In this document: in pieces, positions 6,917-14,384 of the stretch | Layout: the number at the start of each line of letters is the position of its first letter | Numbering within the stretch: position 1 is the first letter of the stretch | IMG/VR virus record: IMGVR_UViG_3300025890_000190 | Coordinates: 1-21,216 of that record | From: a virus | Length of the DNA: 21,216 nt | Direction: 5' to 3' (one strand) | Program-made: the position numbers and the translations under genes | The notes under the pieces: model-generated | Databases searched by the model: none | What the model was told of the DNA's origin: nothing | The model's input: only the letters and a program-made list of their open reading frames with translations

Positions 6917-8322
6917 TACATTTCAAAAAAGTCAGAGTGTTTTATAGATTGTTTAAAGTTAATTTTATTTGTATCTATGTAATCTTTCATAGATGGAAAC
7001 GGATTGTAAAAAGTCATATCTTTCTTTTTTTTAATTAGACCTAAAGCATGGCTGACAACAATATGACCAATGTAAGTAAAATACAAATTGCCTTTTTGTG
7101 ATAATAGATCTGGTATTGTAAAAGAACCATCTTCTATTTTTTTTATTATAGGTTTTAATTTTGCAGGCATGACCGTATTTTTTCTAAAGTCTTTCCAAAA
7201 CGGACTGTCTTTTCTTTTTGTCATGTAATGTAAATATAAAAAACTTAAAATGTTGTCGTTGTTTTCTGCAACAATTTCATTGTATTTATCTAATGACCCT
7301 TGATTTAAAGTTTTTATATTTGACAGAAAATGTTGTAATAATTGTAAAGAAGATAAAGCCAACCAAATGCTTGTAGCTTCTAAAGGTTCAGTAAAACCTG
7401 TGCTTAGTCCTACTGCTAAACAATTACCAACCCATACTTTTTTATATCTACCAGCATCAAATTTAAACGAAGGTCGTAATGCTTTTAGATCTTGTTTAAA
7501 ATATTTACTGGCTTCAGCTATGGCTTGGTCCTCATTAATATAATCAGAATCGTAAATATAACCTGACCCCCATCTTTCTTGCAAAGGTATTTTCCACACC
7601 CAACCATATTTCATTGCCACCGCTTCAGTGTAAGGAATTAAATCTTTGTCATGTTTTAACTTGAATGGAACTGCTCTTTTCATTGGCAAGTGTTTTTGAT
7701 AACTTACCCAAGGAGTATTAAAGTGTTTGCCTATTAACAATCTAGCAAAACCACTGCAATCAAATATAAAATCACAATCAAATTTTCTTTTGTCAGTTAA
7801 AACTATAGACTTAATTTTATTTTTACCAATAGCTTTTTTGTATTCCCCTTCTATTCTTTTTACCCCTCTGCCTATGGCAATAGATTTAAGATATTTTGCT
7901 ATTTGATGTGCATCAAAATGTAAAGCATATGTACAATTGTTAGGGTCAATGCGATTAGCATAACTTATTTTATTTGCGTATAAAAAATCATCTATGTTTT
8001 TATTTTTGTTTAATGCTTCATGTAACAGATAACTTGTTTCATCACCTGTAAACGGATGAAAGTATTGTTTATTATCACCATTCCAATTTTTAAAACTAAT
8101 ACCATTTTTAAACGTACCACCTGTTTTTTTAATTAGATCTAATGGATCTATATCTAAAAAACGTAGACTTTCTATAACACCTGGAGTCGTACCTTCTCCT
8201 GCACCTAGAATACCTATTTTATCAGATTCAATTAATGTTACATCGTGTCCATAAAAATATTTATTACAATACAAAGCTGTAAACCACCCTGCAGCTCCCC
8301 CGCCTAATATAACTATTTTCAT
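6916..8322 (-). CDS. FAD-dependent halogenase, tryptophan-halogenase family (468 residues)
   Basis: The family signatures are complete. GGGAAGW (7-13) is the FAD-binding GxGxxGW motif, and GGTFKNGISFKNW (68-80) carries Lys72, which aligns with the catalytic Lys79 of PrnA. GWVWKIPL (240-247) is the WxWxIP motif that separates halogenases from monooxygenases. GNCLAVGLSTGFTEPLEATS (299-318) has Glu315 in the place of PrnA Glu346. The enzyme is expected to oxidise halide through a flavin hydroperoxide and halogenate an electron-rich ring. It would need reduced flavin from a host reductase, since none is visible here. At 468 residues it is shorter than the roughly 510-540 of bacterial tryptophan halogenases, closer to the phage type. 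A cyanophage member (VirX1) has been reported to act on diverse substrates, preferring iodide. Joined by ATGA (8319-8322) to the upstream sulfotransferase and by TAATG to the downstream oxygenase. Confidence 0.92.
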   Translation of the reverse strand: MKIVILGGGAAGWFTALYCNKYFYGHDVTLIESDKIGILGAGEGTTPGVIESLRFLDIDPLDLIKKTGGTFKNGISFKNWNGDNKQYFHPFTGDETSYLLHEALNKNKNIDDFLYANKISYANRIDPNNCTYALHFDAHQIAKYLKSIAIGRGVKRIEGEYKKAIGKNKIKSIVLTDKRKFDCDFIFDCSGFARLLIGKHFNTPWVSYQKHLPMKRAVPFKLKHDKDLIPYTEAVAMKYGWVWKIPLQERWGSGYIYDSDYINEDQAIAEASKYFKQDLKALRPSFKFDAGRYKKVWVGNCLAVGLSTGFTEPLEATSIWLALSSLQLLQHFLSNIKTLNQGSLDKYNEIVAENNDNILSFLYLHYMTKRKDSPFWKDFRKNTVMPAKLKPIIKKIEDGSFTIPDLLSQKGNLYFTYIGHIVVSHALGLIKKKKDMTFYNPFPSMKDYIDTNKINFKQSIKHSDFFEM

Positions 8323-9068
8323 ATGTCGTACCCTTTATATTTATCTATAATAGATTGAGGCAATACATCTTTGTAAGAATACTTTCTTTTAGATATATCG
8401 TCAGTTCTAATTGTATGAAGCGAATAGCCTAACACATCATCTTTGTACTTTATGCCGTTTGCTTCAAACTGTTTAAGTTTTTTTAATTCTATATTTGCAT
8501 GCAAATATTTACTAAGATCTTTTAAAAATGTTTTAGTGTTGTTAACTAAATCATCATAATAAAAAATTTTATAATCTTCTTTGTTTTCTATTATATTTTT
8601 ATTACTAATAAGGTAATGCATCATAATGCCCGATCCATAACCAGCGCCACCATGGTGATACATTAAAGAATGACATCTTTTTTCTACGTCTTTTACCTTT
8701 TCCGCTAATACCATAGACGCTAGACATTCTAATATAGGTCTATGTAGGATTATAAATTTAGGTTTTTGGTAAACTTTTTTTAAACATTTAAGATTAGCTG
8801 GAGTGCCCCAAGGGCCTCTATCTATAACATGTGTAGATCTCCAATCTGCATAATAGTTATTAAATACATTAACAGATATATTATCTAAAGATTTTTGATC
8901 AGGAAAATTTTTATATATTTCAGAGTCTTTCAACGTTTCTAAATTATACATAACGTCAGTAAGAATTGTGTTAGCTGACATTTTTACATAAGGGTTTTGA
9001 TTTATTATAGATCCTAGAAGCGTGTTGCCTGCACGAGGAAGTGATGATAAAAAATACATGTTCATCAT
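8319..9068 (-). CDS. Sulfotransferase-like protein (249 residues), paralogue 1
   Basis: The N-terminus has SSLPRAGNTLLGSIINQNP (8-26), a standard PAPS-binding loop (PRxGxTLL). FIILHRPILECLASMV (105-120) is the 3'-phosphate-binding motif with Arg110 and Ser118. The segment VIDRGPWGTPANL (81-93) recurs almost unchanged in the other minus-strand sulfotransferase at 11646-12377, together with SIINQNP and IRTD. The two are therefore paralogues from a duplication that has since diverged. It probably transfers sulfate from host PAPS to a hydroxyl on an unknown acceptor. ATGA overlaps join it to the JmjC-like gene upstream and the halogenase downstream. The length (about 250 residues) is normal for soluble sulfotransferases, and no membrane anchor is present. 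Confidence 0.8.
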   Translation of the reverse strand: MMNMYFLSSLPRAGNTLLGSIINQNPYVKMSANTILTDVMYNLETLKDSEIYKNFPDQKSLDNISVNVFNNYYADWRSTHVIDRGPWGTPANLKCLKKVYQKPKFIILHRPILECLASMVLAEKVKDVEKRCHSLMYHHGGAGYGSGIMMHYLISNKNIIENKEDYKIFYYDDLVNNTKTFLKDLSKYLHANIELKKLKQFEANGIKYKDDVLGYSLHTIRTDDISKRKYSYKDVLPQSIIDKYKGYDI

Positions 9069-9478
9069 AATGTATAATCAACACTCATTGATATACCTGC
9101 TCTTGGTCCTTTAGCTTCTACGCCATGCCATGTTTTTTTAGGTATATAAAGTAAGTCTCCTGTATTTAATTTTATTTTACGGTCATCAAATATCCAATTA
9201 GATATTCCTTTTACTTGCCAGAAATAAACATCTACACCATCCCAATGTCTACCCATAGTATCACCCTCACACAAATTAATGTATAAGTGAGCATCATTTA
9301 AATTTAATTTTTTAAGAACAGGTTTTACTTCTTTTATTTTTTTAGCTTGATGAGATATTAAAAAACCAGGACACTTGTGTTTAACAATTTTTTTATTTTG
9401 TATAGACCAATTTAAATTATCTAAAATCGTTTCCCACGACGGCACATTCATATTATATTTTTTAGTGTGTTTAATCAT
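9065..9478 (-). CDS. Mini JmjC/cupin-like Fe(II) oxygenase (137 residues)
   Basis: The core reads HLYINLCEGDTMGRHWDGVD (64-83), then VYFWQVKGISNWIF (84-97) and GDLLYIPKKTWHGVEAKGPR (107-126). His78-x-Asp80 and distal His118 form the metal triad. The pattern HxDxxDVFxxQxxGxxxW resembles the JmjC/Cupin_4 group that includes ribosomal oxygenases such as YcfD, which hydroxylate a protein side chain. At 137 residues it is much shorter than those enzymes (over 350) and lacks the usual dimerisation and winged-helix parts, so it is close to a bare catalytic core. It could instead be a plain cupin. It overlaps the upstream oxygenase by 8 bases and the downstream sulfotransferase by ATGA. Confidence 0.75.
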   Translation of the reverse strand: MIKHTKKYNMNVPSWETILDNLNWSIQNKKIVKHKCPGFLISHQAKKIKEVKPVLKKLNLNDAHLYINLCEGDTMGRHWDGVDVYFWQVKGISNWIFDDRKIKLNTGDLLYIPKKTWHGVEAKGPRAGISMSVDYTL

Positions 9479-9998
9479 GAAAGCAGCTGTTAAATGATAT
9501 TATAGTTTTTCTTTTTGTACTTTTAAATTTAGGTGAAGTATGTAAGACATGTCCTGGCAAAGTAACTAACGTTCCTTCTTTAGCCTCAATAGTATTAATT
9601 TCATCTGTAAAAGGATTTTTTATTTTTGTAAACATAGATTTTGTTGGAGCTTCTACATAATAAATATTAGTCCAATTAGTTTTATCGTGTCTATGCCAAT
9701 TGTGATAATCCATTTGTTTATATTGTTGATACCAGCCATTCCAAATTGACCATTGTTTAGCTTTTAATTGTTTAGCTATTTCAAACATTGTGGGTCTAAT
9801 GTTATTATAAAAATAAGTTAGGTATTCTCGTTTATAATTTTTAGGTAAATTCCAATCGGTTTTACTAATACATTCTGTTTTAGTTACAAAACGATTGTTA
9901 GGCATTTTGTTTATTAATTGTAATAATCTTTTGTTAAAAGATTTGTAACCATCAATAGAATTTAACATATAAAAATCTTGAAAATATTTTACTTTCAT
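9471..9998 (-). CDS. 2-oxoglutarate/Fe(II) oxygenase-like protein, HxH/HD type (175 residues)
   Basis: The segment WYQQYKQMDYHNWHRHDKTN (89-108), followed by WTNIYYV (109-115), matches a phage-type 2OG oxygenase in which the first metal ligands fall in the HNWHRHD stretch (His99, His102, His104, Asp105). EGTLVTLPGHVLHTSPKF (141-158) holds the distal His153, and Arg163 in TKRKTIISFN is a likely 2-oxoglutarate contact. The exact first ligands cannot be fixed without an alignment: His102-x-His104 aligns best with the HxH group, but Asp105 is adjacent. It joins its upstream neighbour by ATGA (9995-9998). Cyanophages carry similar proteins next to tail genes, with no assigned substrate as far as I recall. 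Confidence 0.78.
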   Translation of the reverse strand: MKVKYFQDFYMLNSIDGYKSFNKRLLQLINKMPNNRFVTKTECISKTDWNLPKNYKREYLTYFYNNIRPTMFEIAKQLKAKQWSIWNGWYQQYKQMDYHNWHRHDKTNWTNIYYVEAPTKSMFTKIKNPFTDEINTIEAKEGTLVTLPGHVLHTSPKFKSTKRKTIISFNSCFHD

Positions 9999-10558
9999 AC
10001 AAATGTAATTACAGCTACTACCCTTCTTTCCATAGGTTTACAAAACGAAGCTGTGTGATAGTATTTACCATCCCAACATACAGCTTTGCCAAACTCTGGT
10101 TTTATTCTTTTAAGAATTTTTAATTTTTTTGTAACATCTAATACTGTTTTTTTACCATTGTAAATTTTATCAAATATTAAAGTATCTCCTGACGTATCAT
10201 TTAGATACAACATAAAAACTTTATGGGGAAAATCATGGTCTACATGTGGATCACCGTTTTTATATTTACCATGAAAATGCGTAAGATTAATACATGCTCT
10301 AGTTACTTTATCTATTTTTATCTCATGTTCATCTACAAATCTTTTAAACATATTTAATATGTGAGGAGTAATATCAGAATTAAATACAGGCTCACCTTTA
10401 GTATGATCGTATCTTTGTATTAAACCATGAGAAAAAAAATGAAACTTGTTAGATGTAGAGCTTGGTTGAAAATACCAAGGAAAGTTATCTCCTAAAACAG
10501 TTTGTTTAAGTTGGTATATTTCTTCGTCAAATAAAAATCTTTTACTTTCTGTAATCAT
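9995..10558 (-). CDS. 2-oxoglutarate/Fe(II) oxygenase, HxD type (187 residues)
   Basis: GDPHVDHDFPHKVFMLYLND (102-121) carries His105-x-Asp107 and the typical strand that follows. SGDTLIFD (123-130), FGKAVCWDGKYYHTASF (156-172) with distal His168, and RRVVAVITF (178-186) with Arg178/179 complete the set. All residues needed for Fe(II) and 2-oxoglutarate are present, so an active hydroxylase is expected. The motif pattern is close to that of the enzyme at 6380-6916 (HCDG...FNAAEIHRADAF), suggesting the two arose from the same group. ATGA overlaps connect it on both sides. The acceptor is unknown. Confidence 0.85.
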   Translation of the reverse strand: MITESKRFLFDEEIYQLKQTVLGDNFPWYFQPSSTSNKFHFFSHGLIQRYDHTKGEPVFNSDITPHILNMFKRFVDEHEIKIDKVTRACINLTHFHGKYKNGDPHVDHDFPHKVFMLYLNDTSGDTLIFDKIYNGKKTVLDVTKKLKILKRIKPEFGKAVCWDGKYYHTASFCKPMERRVVAVITFV

Positions 10559-11121
10559 TTAAAAGGATCTCCTAACGCCCATGCAACTAAAGCATATCTT
10601 GTTCCTTTTTTTACAGGTTTAACTGTATGCATTGTAGGACTGGGAAATACTACAACACTTCCTTTGTTTTTAAATTTAATAGGTTTAAAATCTACTACCT
10701 TACCTCTTTGTAATGTTCTAAATATAAAATCACCTCCAACATAATCTTGTTTACTAGAAAGATTAATAGACATAGATAATTTTCTTATTTTACCATTGTC
10801 AAAAGGTTCTGTAAGAGTATCCTCATGCCAATTAAAATGATCATTTTTATTGTATTGAGCTAATTGTATATCTTCAAACATATCAAATTGATAACGATAA
10901 CCACCTTTCTGATTAGCTTTATCAAAGTAAGGTAATATTAAATCATGAAACATTTGTGGTTTTTTCCATATTACTTGACCTCTGCGTTGTTTATAATCTG
11001 ATTTAACACCTGCTAATGTAGCTTTAGTTTTTTTACTACATTTAATTAAATCAATTATTTCATCACAAACACTTTCTTTAACAACTCTGTCAAAAACGTA
11101 ACAAATATTTTTATGAAGCAT
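10555..11121 (-). CDS. Prolyl-4-hydroxylase-like (PKHD-type) 2OG/Fe(II) oxygenase (188 residues)
   Basis: DIQLAQYNKNDHFNWHEDTL (84-103) contains His99-x-Asp101 in the usual P4H position (QY...Y.WH.D). LSMSINLSSKQDYVGGDFIF (115-134) is the conserved strand-turn (SxxLNLSxxxxYxGGxF). KGSVVVFPSPTMHTVKPVKK (153-172) contains distal His165, and GTRYALVAWALG (173-184) gives Arg175. This is the most canonical 2OG oxygenase of the set, resembling PiuC/PKHD-type proteins and the P4Hc domain. It would hydroxylate a side chain or small molecule. Its start overlaps the previous gene by 11 bases and its stop forms ATGA with the next gene. Confidence 0.88.
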   Translation of the reverse strand: MLHKNICYVFDRVVKESVCDEIIDLIKCSKKTKATLAGVKSDYKQRRGQVIWKKPQMFHDLILPYFDKANQKGGYRYQFDMFEDIQLAQYNKNDHFNWHEDTLTEPFDNGKIRKLSMSINLSSKQDYVGGDFIFRTLQRGKVVDFKPIKFKNKGSVVVFPSPTMHTVKPVKKGTRYALVAWALGDPFK

Positions 11122-11674
11122 CGGGTAGTATCCAATTAAACCAACCAGTAATTATTTGTTTAGTTTCATTAAAATCTATTACACCTTGATGGGTAAACGT
11201 CCAATCCGCTGGCCATATTAAAGTTAATCCTTTTTTTCCTTCTTGATAATAATCTTGGTATTTAAAATATGTTCCATTACTATCTGTTAAATAAGTCATA
11301 AATACTAGTAATCTAGTAAAGGTATGGTTTTCTCTTTCAAAATGAGGTTTGTAAAAACCTTGTCCAGGTTTGTATTGTTGAATATTTATAGGCTCTATTA
11401 TACCCCATCTGTTAGTGGCTTGTTCTAATTCAGGATATTTAAATTTGTATGTATTAGTTACTTTAACTAAGTCATTGCTGTAAAGTGGTAAGTCATCATA
11501 AAGTTCATCAGGACTTAAAGATAAATCTCTTGACTCTTTTACGTCAGCTTGAACCAAACCCTCACCACACGTACCTTCTTTAATTCTTTTTTTATTTTTT
11601 TTGTAGTACTTAACTACTTCGTCAACAGCTTTAGAACTAATAGTTTCAGAGTGAATAAACAAAGGACTTTTCAT
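11111..11674 (-). CDS. Prolyl-4-hydroxylase-like 2OG/Fe(II) oxygenase with HxE triad (187 residues)
   Basis: INIQQYKPGQGFYKPHFERE (96-115) matches the P4H pattern QYxxGxxYxxHxD, but with Glu113 in place of Asp (His111-x-Glu113). RLLVFMTYLTDSNGTYFKYQ (121-140) is the next strand and turn. GLTLIWPADWTFTHQGVI (149-166) holds His162, and Lys172 in TKQIITGWF takes the position of the 2-oxoglutarate-binding basic residue, where Lys is usual in collagen-type prolyl hydroxylases. The HxE form is rarer than HxD but can still bind iron. It overlaps the upstream sulfotransferase by 29 bases, the longest overlap in the cassette, and no other ATG exists in the first half of the protein. Substrate unknown. 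Confidence 0.82.
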   Translation of the reverse strand: MKSPLFIHSETISSKAVDEVVKYYKKNKKRIKEGTCGEGLVQADVKESRDLSLSPDELYDDLPLYSNDLVKVTNTYKFKYPELEQATNRWGIIEPINIQQYKPGQGFYKPHFERENHTFTRLLVFMTYLTDSNGTYFKYQDYYQEGKKGLTLIWPADWTFTHQGVIDFNETKQIITGWFNWILPDAS

Positions 11675-12377
11675 ATTTTTTAATTACCTCTAGTGGCACT
11701 TTTCTAATAAACTTGTGTTTTATAGATTTAATTTTGTCAGTCCTTATTTTAGTTTGTTCGTGTTTTTCGTCTATCTGATCTAAATCCTCATACCTATGTT
11801 TTTTATAATAAGGTATTTTTAAAAACTTATATAATTCTTTGACAATCTTTTGAGGTTGTTTACAAAAATCATGGTAGTTAATAATCAACACATTTTTTTC
11901 TTTAACTTCTTTTAAATAATTTAAACCTAAAACAGATTTACCAATCGGTCCAGATTCATGCATTAAATAATCACAAAAGTTTTCTACATGATGTGGTTTA
12001 GGTCTAACAACTCTACAAAAAGATTCTAGTATTTCTCGAAGTGGTCTTACCAAATATATAAATTTTCCTTTGTAACCCATGTACTTTAACAATTCATAAT
12101 TAGCAGGTGTACTCCAAGGGCCTCTGTCTATAATAGCTTTAGCTTTAGAATCTTTGTAATAGTTTTGAGGAATAGCACTTAATACATTCTTAAAAGATTT
12201 TTCATCTTTTTGTTCTTGATAAATAGTTCCTTCTTGTAAAAGATGCATGTTGTAAATCATTTCTGGTACAATGCTGTTAGGACTAATATTAAGTTCTGGA
12301 TTTTGATTTATAATAGATGTTAATACGGTATTACCGCATCGCATGTAACCACATAAAAAAAACATATCTTTCTTCAT
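11646..12377 (-). CDS. Sulfotransferase-like protein (243 residues), paralogue 2
   Basis: The PAPS-binding loop is CGYMRCGNTVLTSIINQNP (9-27), which aligns with SLPRAGNTLLGSIINQNP of the paralogue at 8319-9068. Here the loop proline is replaced by Met and a Cys follows the Arg. FIYLVRPLREILESF (106-120) holds the 3'-phosphate motif with Arg111 and Ser119, and AIIDRGPWSTPAN (81-93) is the shared paralogue segment. The core resembles other PAPS sulfotransferases in length. The loop change is conservative (the RxGNT part is intact), so activity is still plausible. It starts by ATGA (12374-12377) after an oxygenase and ends inside the next oxygenase gene. Acceptor unknown; a difference in acceptor from the paralogue is likely but not shown. 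Confidence 0.77.
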   Translation of the reverse strand: MKKDMFFLCGYMRCGNTVLTSIINQNPELNISPNSIVPEMIYNMHLLQEGTIYQEQKDEKSFKNVLSAIPQNYYKDSKAKAIIDRGPWSTPANYELLKYMGYKGKFIYLVRPLREILESFCRVVRPKPHHVENFCDYLMHESGPIGKSVLGLNYLKEVKEKNVLIINYHDFCKQPQKIVKELYKFLKIPYYKKHRYEDLDQIDEKHEQTKIRTDKIKSIKHKFIRKVPLEVIKKYEKSFVYSL

Positions 12378-12859
12378 ATTTTAATATCCCATGATATAAT
12401 TGTCCTCTTTATACTCTTCTTAATTGGATTTGTAAAGTGTAATATGTGTGCAGGAAATATTATAATGTCTCCTTCTTTTATTGTAGGTGTGACAATTACA
12501 GTTTTATTAGTTATCGGATCATTCCAAGGTTGAATAAAAGAAGTTCCTATATCGGTATCAAGATACAGTATTGCAGAATATCCTAAACTTCCGTGGGTGT
12601 GTGGTTGGTGAAAATCATTTTTATGATATTGAACAGACCACATATCGGTAACAGAAAATTTACCTATCATATTTTTTATATCATTCATTTCTACTTGTAG
12701 TATTTTTAATACTTCATTTTTATATTTAGAAATCTTTCTATCTGTTTTTATATTGTCTTCCTTATACCTCTGTCCTAAAAACTTATTTATTCTAGCTTTT
12801 TTAATTAACCAGTTTTTACAACTAAGTTTGTGATAAGGTATACTAAATAAAGGTTCCAT
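12374..12859 (-). CDS. 2-oxoglutarate/Fe(II) oxygenase-like protein, HxH type (161 residues)
   Basis: WSVQYHKNDFHQPHTHGSLG (74-93), followed by YSAILYLD (94-101), is a clear match to the HxH...SGxxYL oxygenase pattern, with His87 and His89 the candidate first ligands. IKEGDIIIFPAHILHFTNPI (127-146) carries the distal His141, and Arg152 (KRTIISWD) fits the 2-oxoglutarate-binding position. It is most like the cassette's first gene (LHTHGGEDFSLIYYI). It starts 17 bases before the stop of the carbamoyltransferase gene and ends in an ATGA overlap with the sulfotransferase. No Shine-Dalgarno sequence is visible, so translation probably depends on coupling. Confidence 0.8.
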   Translation of the reverse strand: MEPLFSIPYHKLSCKNWLIKKARINKFLGQRYKEDNIKTDRKISKYKNEVLKILQVEMNDIKNMIGKFSVTDMWSVQYHKNDFHQPHTHGSLGYSAILYLDTDIGTSFIQPWNDPITNKTVIVTPTIKEGDIIIFPAHILHFTNPIKKSIKRTIISWDIKI

Positions 12860-14384
12860 TATTTTTGTGTAAATAGTTTATTTCTGGCATGTATAAATAT
12901 TTAAGATCGGTTGTATTTAACATCTCAATAGCTTGATTATAATTATTAATCATTGGTTTACCGGCAATATTTAACGAAGTGTTTAAAAGTACAGGACATT
13001 TTGTTTTTTTATACCATGTTTTTAACAACCTATAAAACATAGGATTTTGTGTTTGTGTTAGCGTTTGGACTCTACAAGTATTATCAACGTGTGTTATGCC
13101 AGGGATAATTTTAGGTTTTTTTACTTGTGCAGTATAACTCATAAAAGGTGTTTCTTCTTTAGGTAAATCAAACCAATGTTTATAGTGTTCTTTTAATACT
13201 GTACCGGCGTAGGGTCTATACCATTCTCTTCTTTTTAATTGATTTACTATTTCTTTTGCTTGTGGATTCATGGGGTTAAACAATAAAGATCTATTACCCA
13301 AGGCTCGAGGACCTGCTTCTTGTTTTCCTTGAAACAATGCAACTATATTATTATTCAATAATAAATCTACTATCTCATCAACATTAGTATTTTTATCTAA
13401 CAACGGATAGTCTGTCTCTAATCCTAAATACAAATTATCATATGGTTTAACTTTGATATTGTTATCCATGGCTGCAAGCAAAGCTAAACCCATAGATGTT
13501 CCTCCATCGTGAGCTATAGGATCTACAAATATATTTTTATAATGTCTAAGAGCATGACCGTTTGATTGACAGTTTTGAAAATAACCACCAGACAAACATA
13601 TATTAGCTTTTTTATTTTTTCTTAATATTTTTTCTATTCTATTAATAACAAGTTCGTTAGATTCTTTTTGTATACTATGTGTTATTTTATACTTGTCATG
13701 ATTTAATTTTACCATCATCTGCCACAACAAACTTTGATTAACTTTATACAGATCATTGTTTTTATAATAAACAGGAATGTTTAAACCTGTGTTACTATAC
13801 GAGGACAAACCCATTACAGAACCTGGTTCGTTAGAATCTAAATATTTTGCAGCATATTTAAAAAGTAAACCTGGACTCATACTTTGTATGCTGTGTATGT
13901 TTTCTGTATAACTTTTATCTTGACCAACACAAACTTTCCATTCTAAACTAAATTTATTGTTTTTTATTTTATAAATACTTTCTATTTCAGGTCCTATGTT
14001 TTTTCCCTGCCAATAAAAAGGAGTACCACTTCCATCCATAACTAAACAATAAGCATCTTTATATCCACTATTAAAATAAGCAGAAGCTGCGTGTTGTAAA
14101 TGATGATGTAGATTATATTGAATGCTATTATAGGTTATGTTGTATTTTTCACAATTTAAGGAAATAAAATCTTTGTATTGTTGTGCTGTTTCATGATTAA
14201 GTTTAGCATGACTAAAAACAATTATATCGTAATATTGATTAGATAATTCTTTCCATAAAAATTTAATATTGTAATCTTTCTTAATACCAGACAGCATAGC
14301 TTCTTCTTGATAGAAAGTAATACGATTGTTATCTATGATACAAGCACTGGCATCATGTGCACACTGTAAACCTAATATTTTCAT
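12843..14384 (-). CDS. O-carbamoyltransferase, NodU/CmcH/TobZ family (513 residues)
   Basis: Two-domain carbamoyltransferase, apparently full length. The Kae1-like N-terminal domain shows GLQCAHDASACIIDN (5-19), HHHLQHAASAYF (93-104) and MDGSG (116-120). Later segments are CLSGGYFQNCQSNG (263-276) and DPIAHDGGTSMG (288-299). The YrdC-like C-terminal domain shows QGKQEAGPRALGNRS (352-366) and PVLLNTSLNIAGKP (464-477). The family makes carbamoyl-adenylate from carbamoyl phosphate and ATP and moves the carbamoyl group to a hydroxyl of an antibiotic, Nod factor or sugar. I chose the ATG at 14384 because it forms the ATGA junction with the upstream gene and begins MKILGLQ as relatives do. An ATG seven codons earlier (14405) gives an atypical leader. 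Confidence 0.9.
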   Translation of the reverse strand: MKILGLQCAHDASACIIDNNRITFYQEEAMLSGIKKDYNIKFLWKELSNQYYDIIVFSHAKLNHETAQQYKDFISLNCEKYNITYNSIQYNLHHHLQHAASAYFNSGYKDAYCLVMDGSGTPFYWQGKNIGPEIESIYKIKNNKFSLEWKVCVGQDKSYTENIHSIQSMSPGLLFKYAAKYLDSNEPGSVMGLSSYSNTGLNIPVYYKNNDLYKVNQSLLWQMMVKLNHDKYKITHSIQKESNELVINRIEKILRKNKKANICLSGGYFQNCQSNGHALRHYKNIFVDPIAHDGGTSMGLALLAAMDNNIKVKPYDNLYLGLETDYPLLDKNTNVDEIVDLLLNNNIVALFQGKQEAGPRALGNRSLLFNPMNPQAKEIVNQLKRREWYRPYAGTVLKEHYKHWFDLPKEETPFMSYTAQVKKPKIIPGITHVDNTCRVQTLTQTQNPMFYRLLKTWYKKTKCPVLLNTSLNIAGKPMINNYNQAIEMLNTTDLKYLYMPEINYLHKNNGTFI

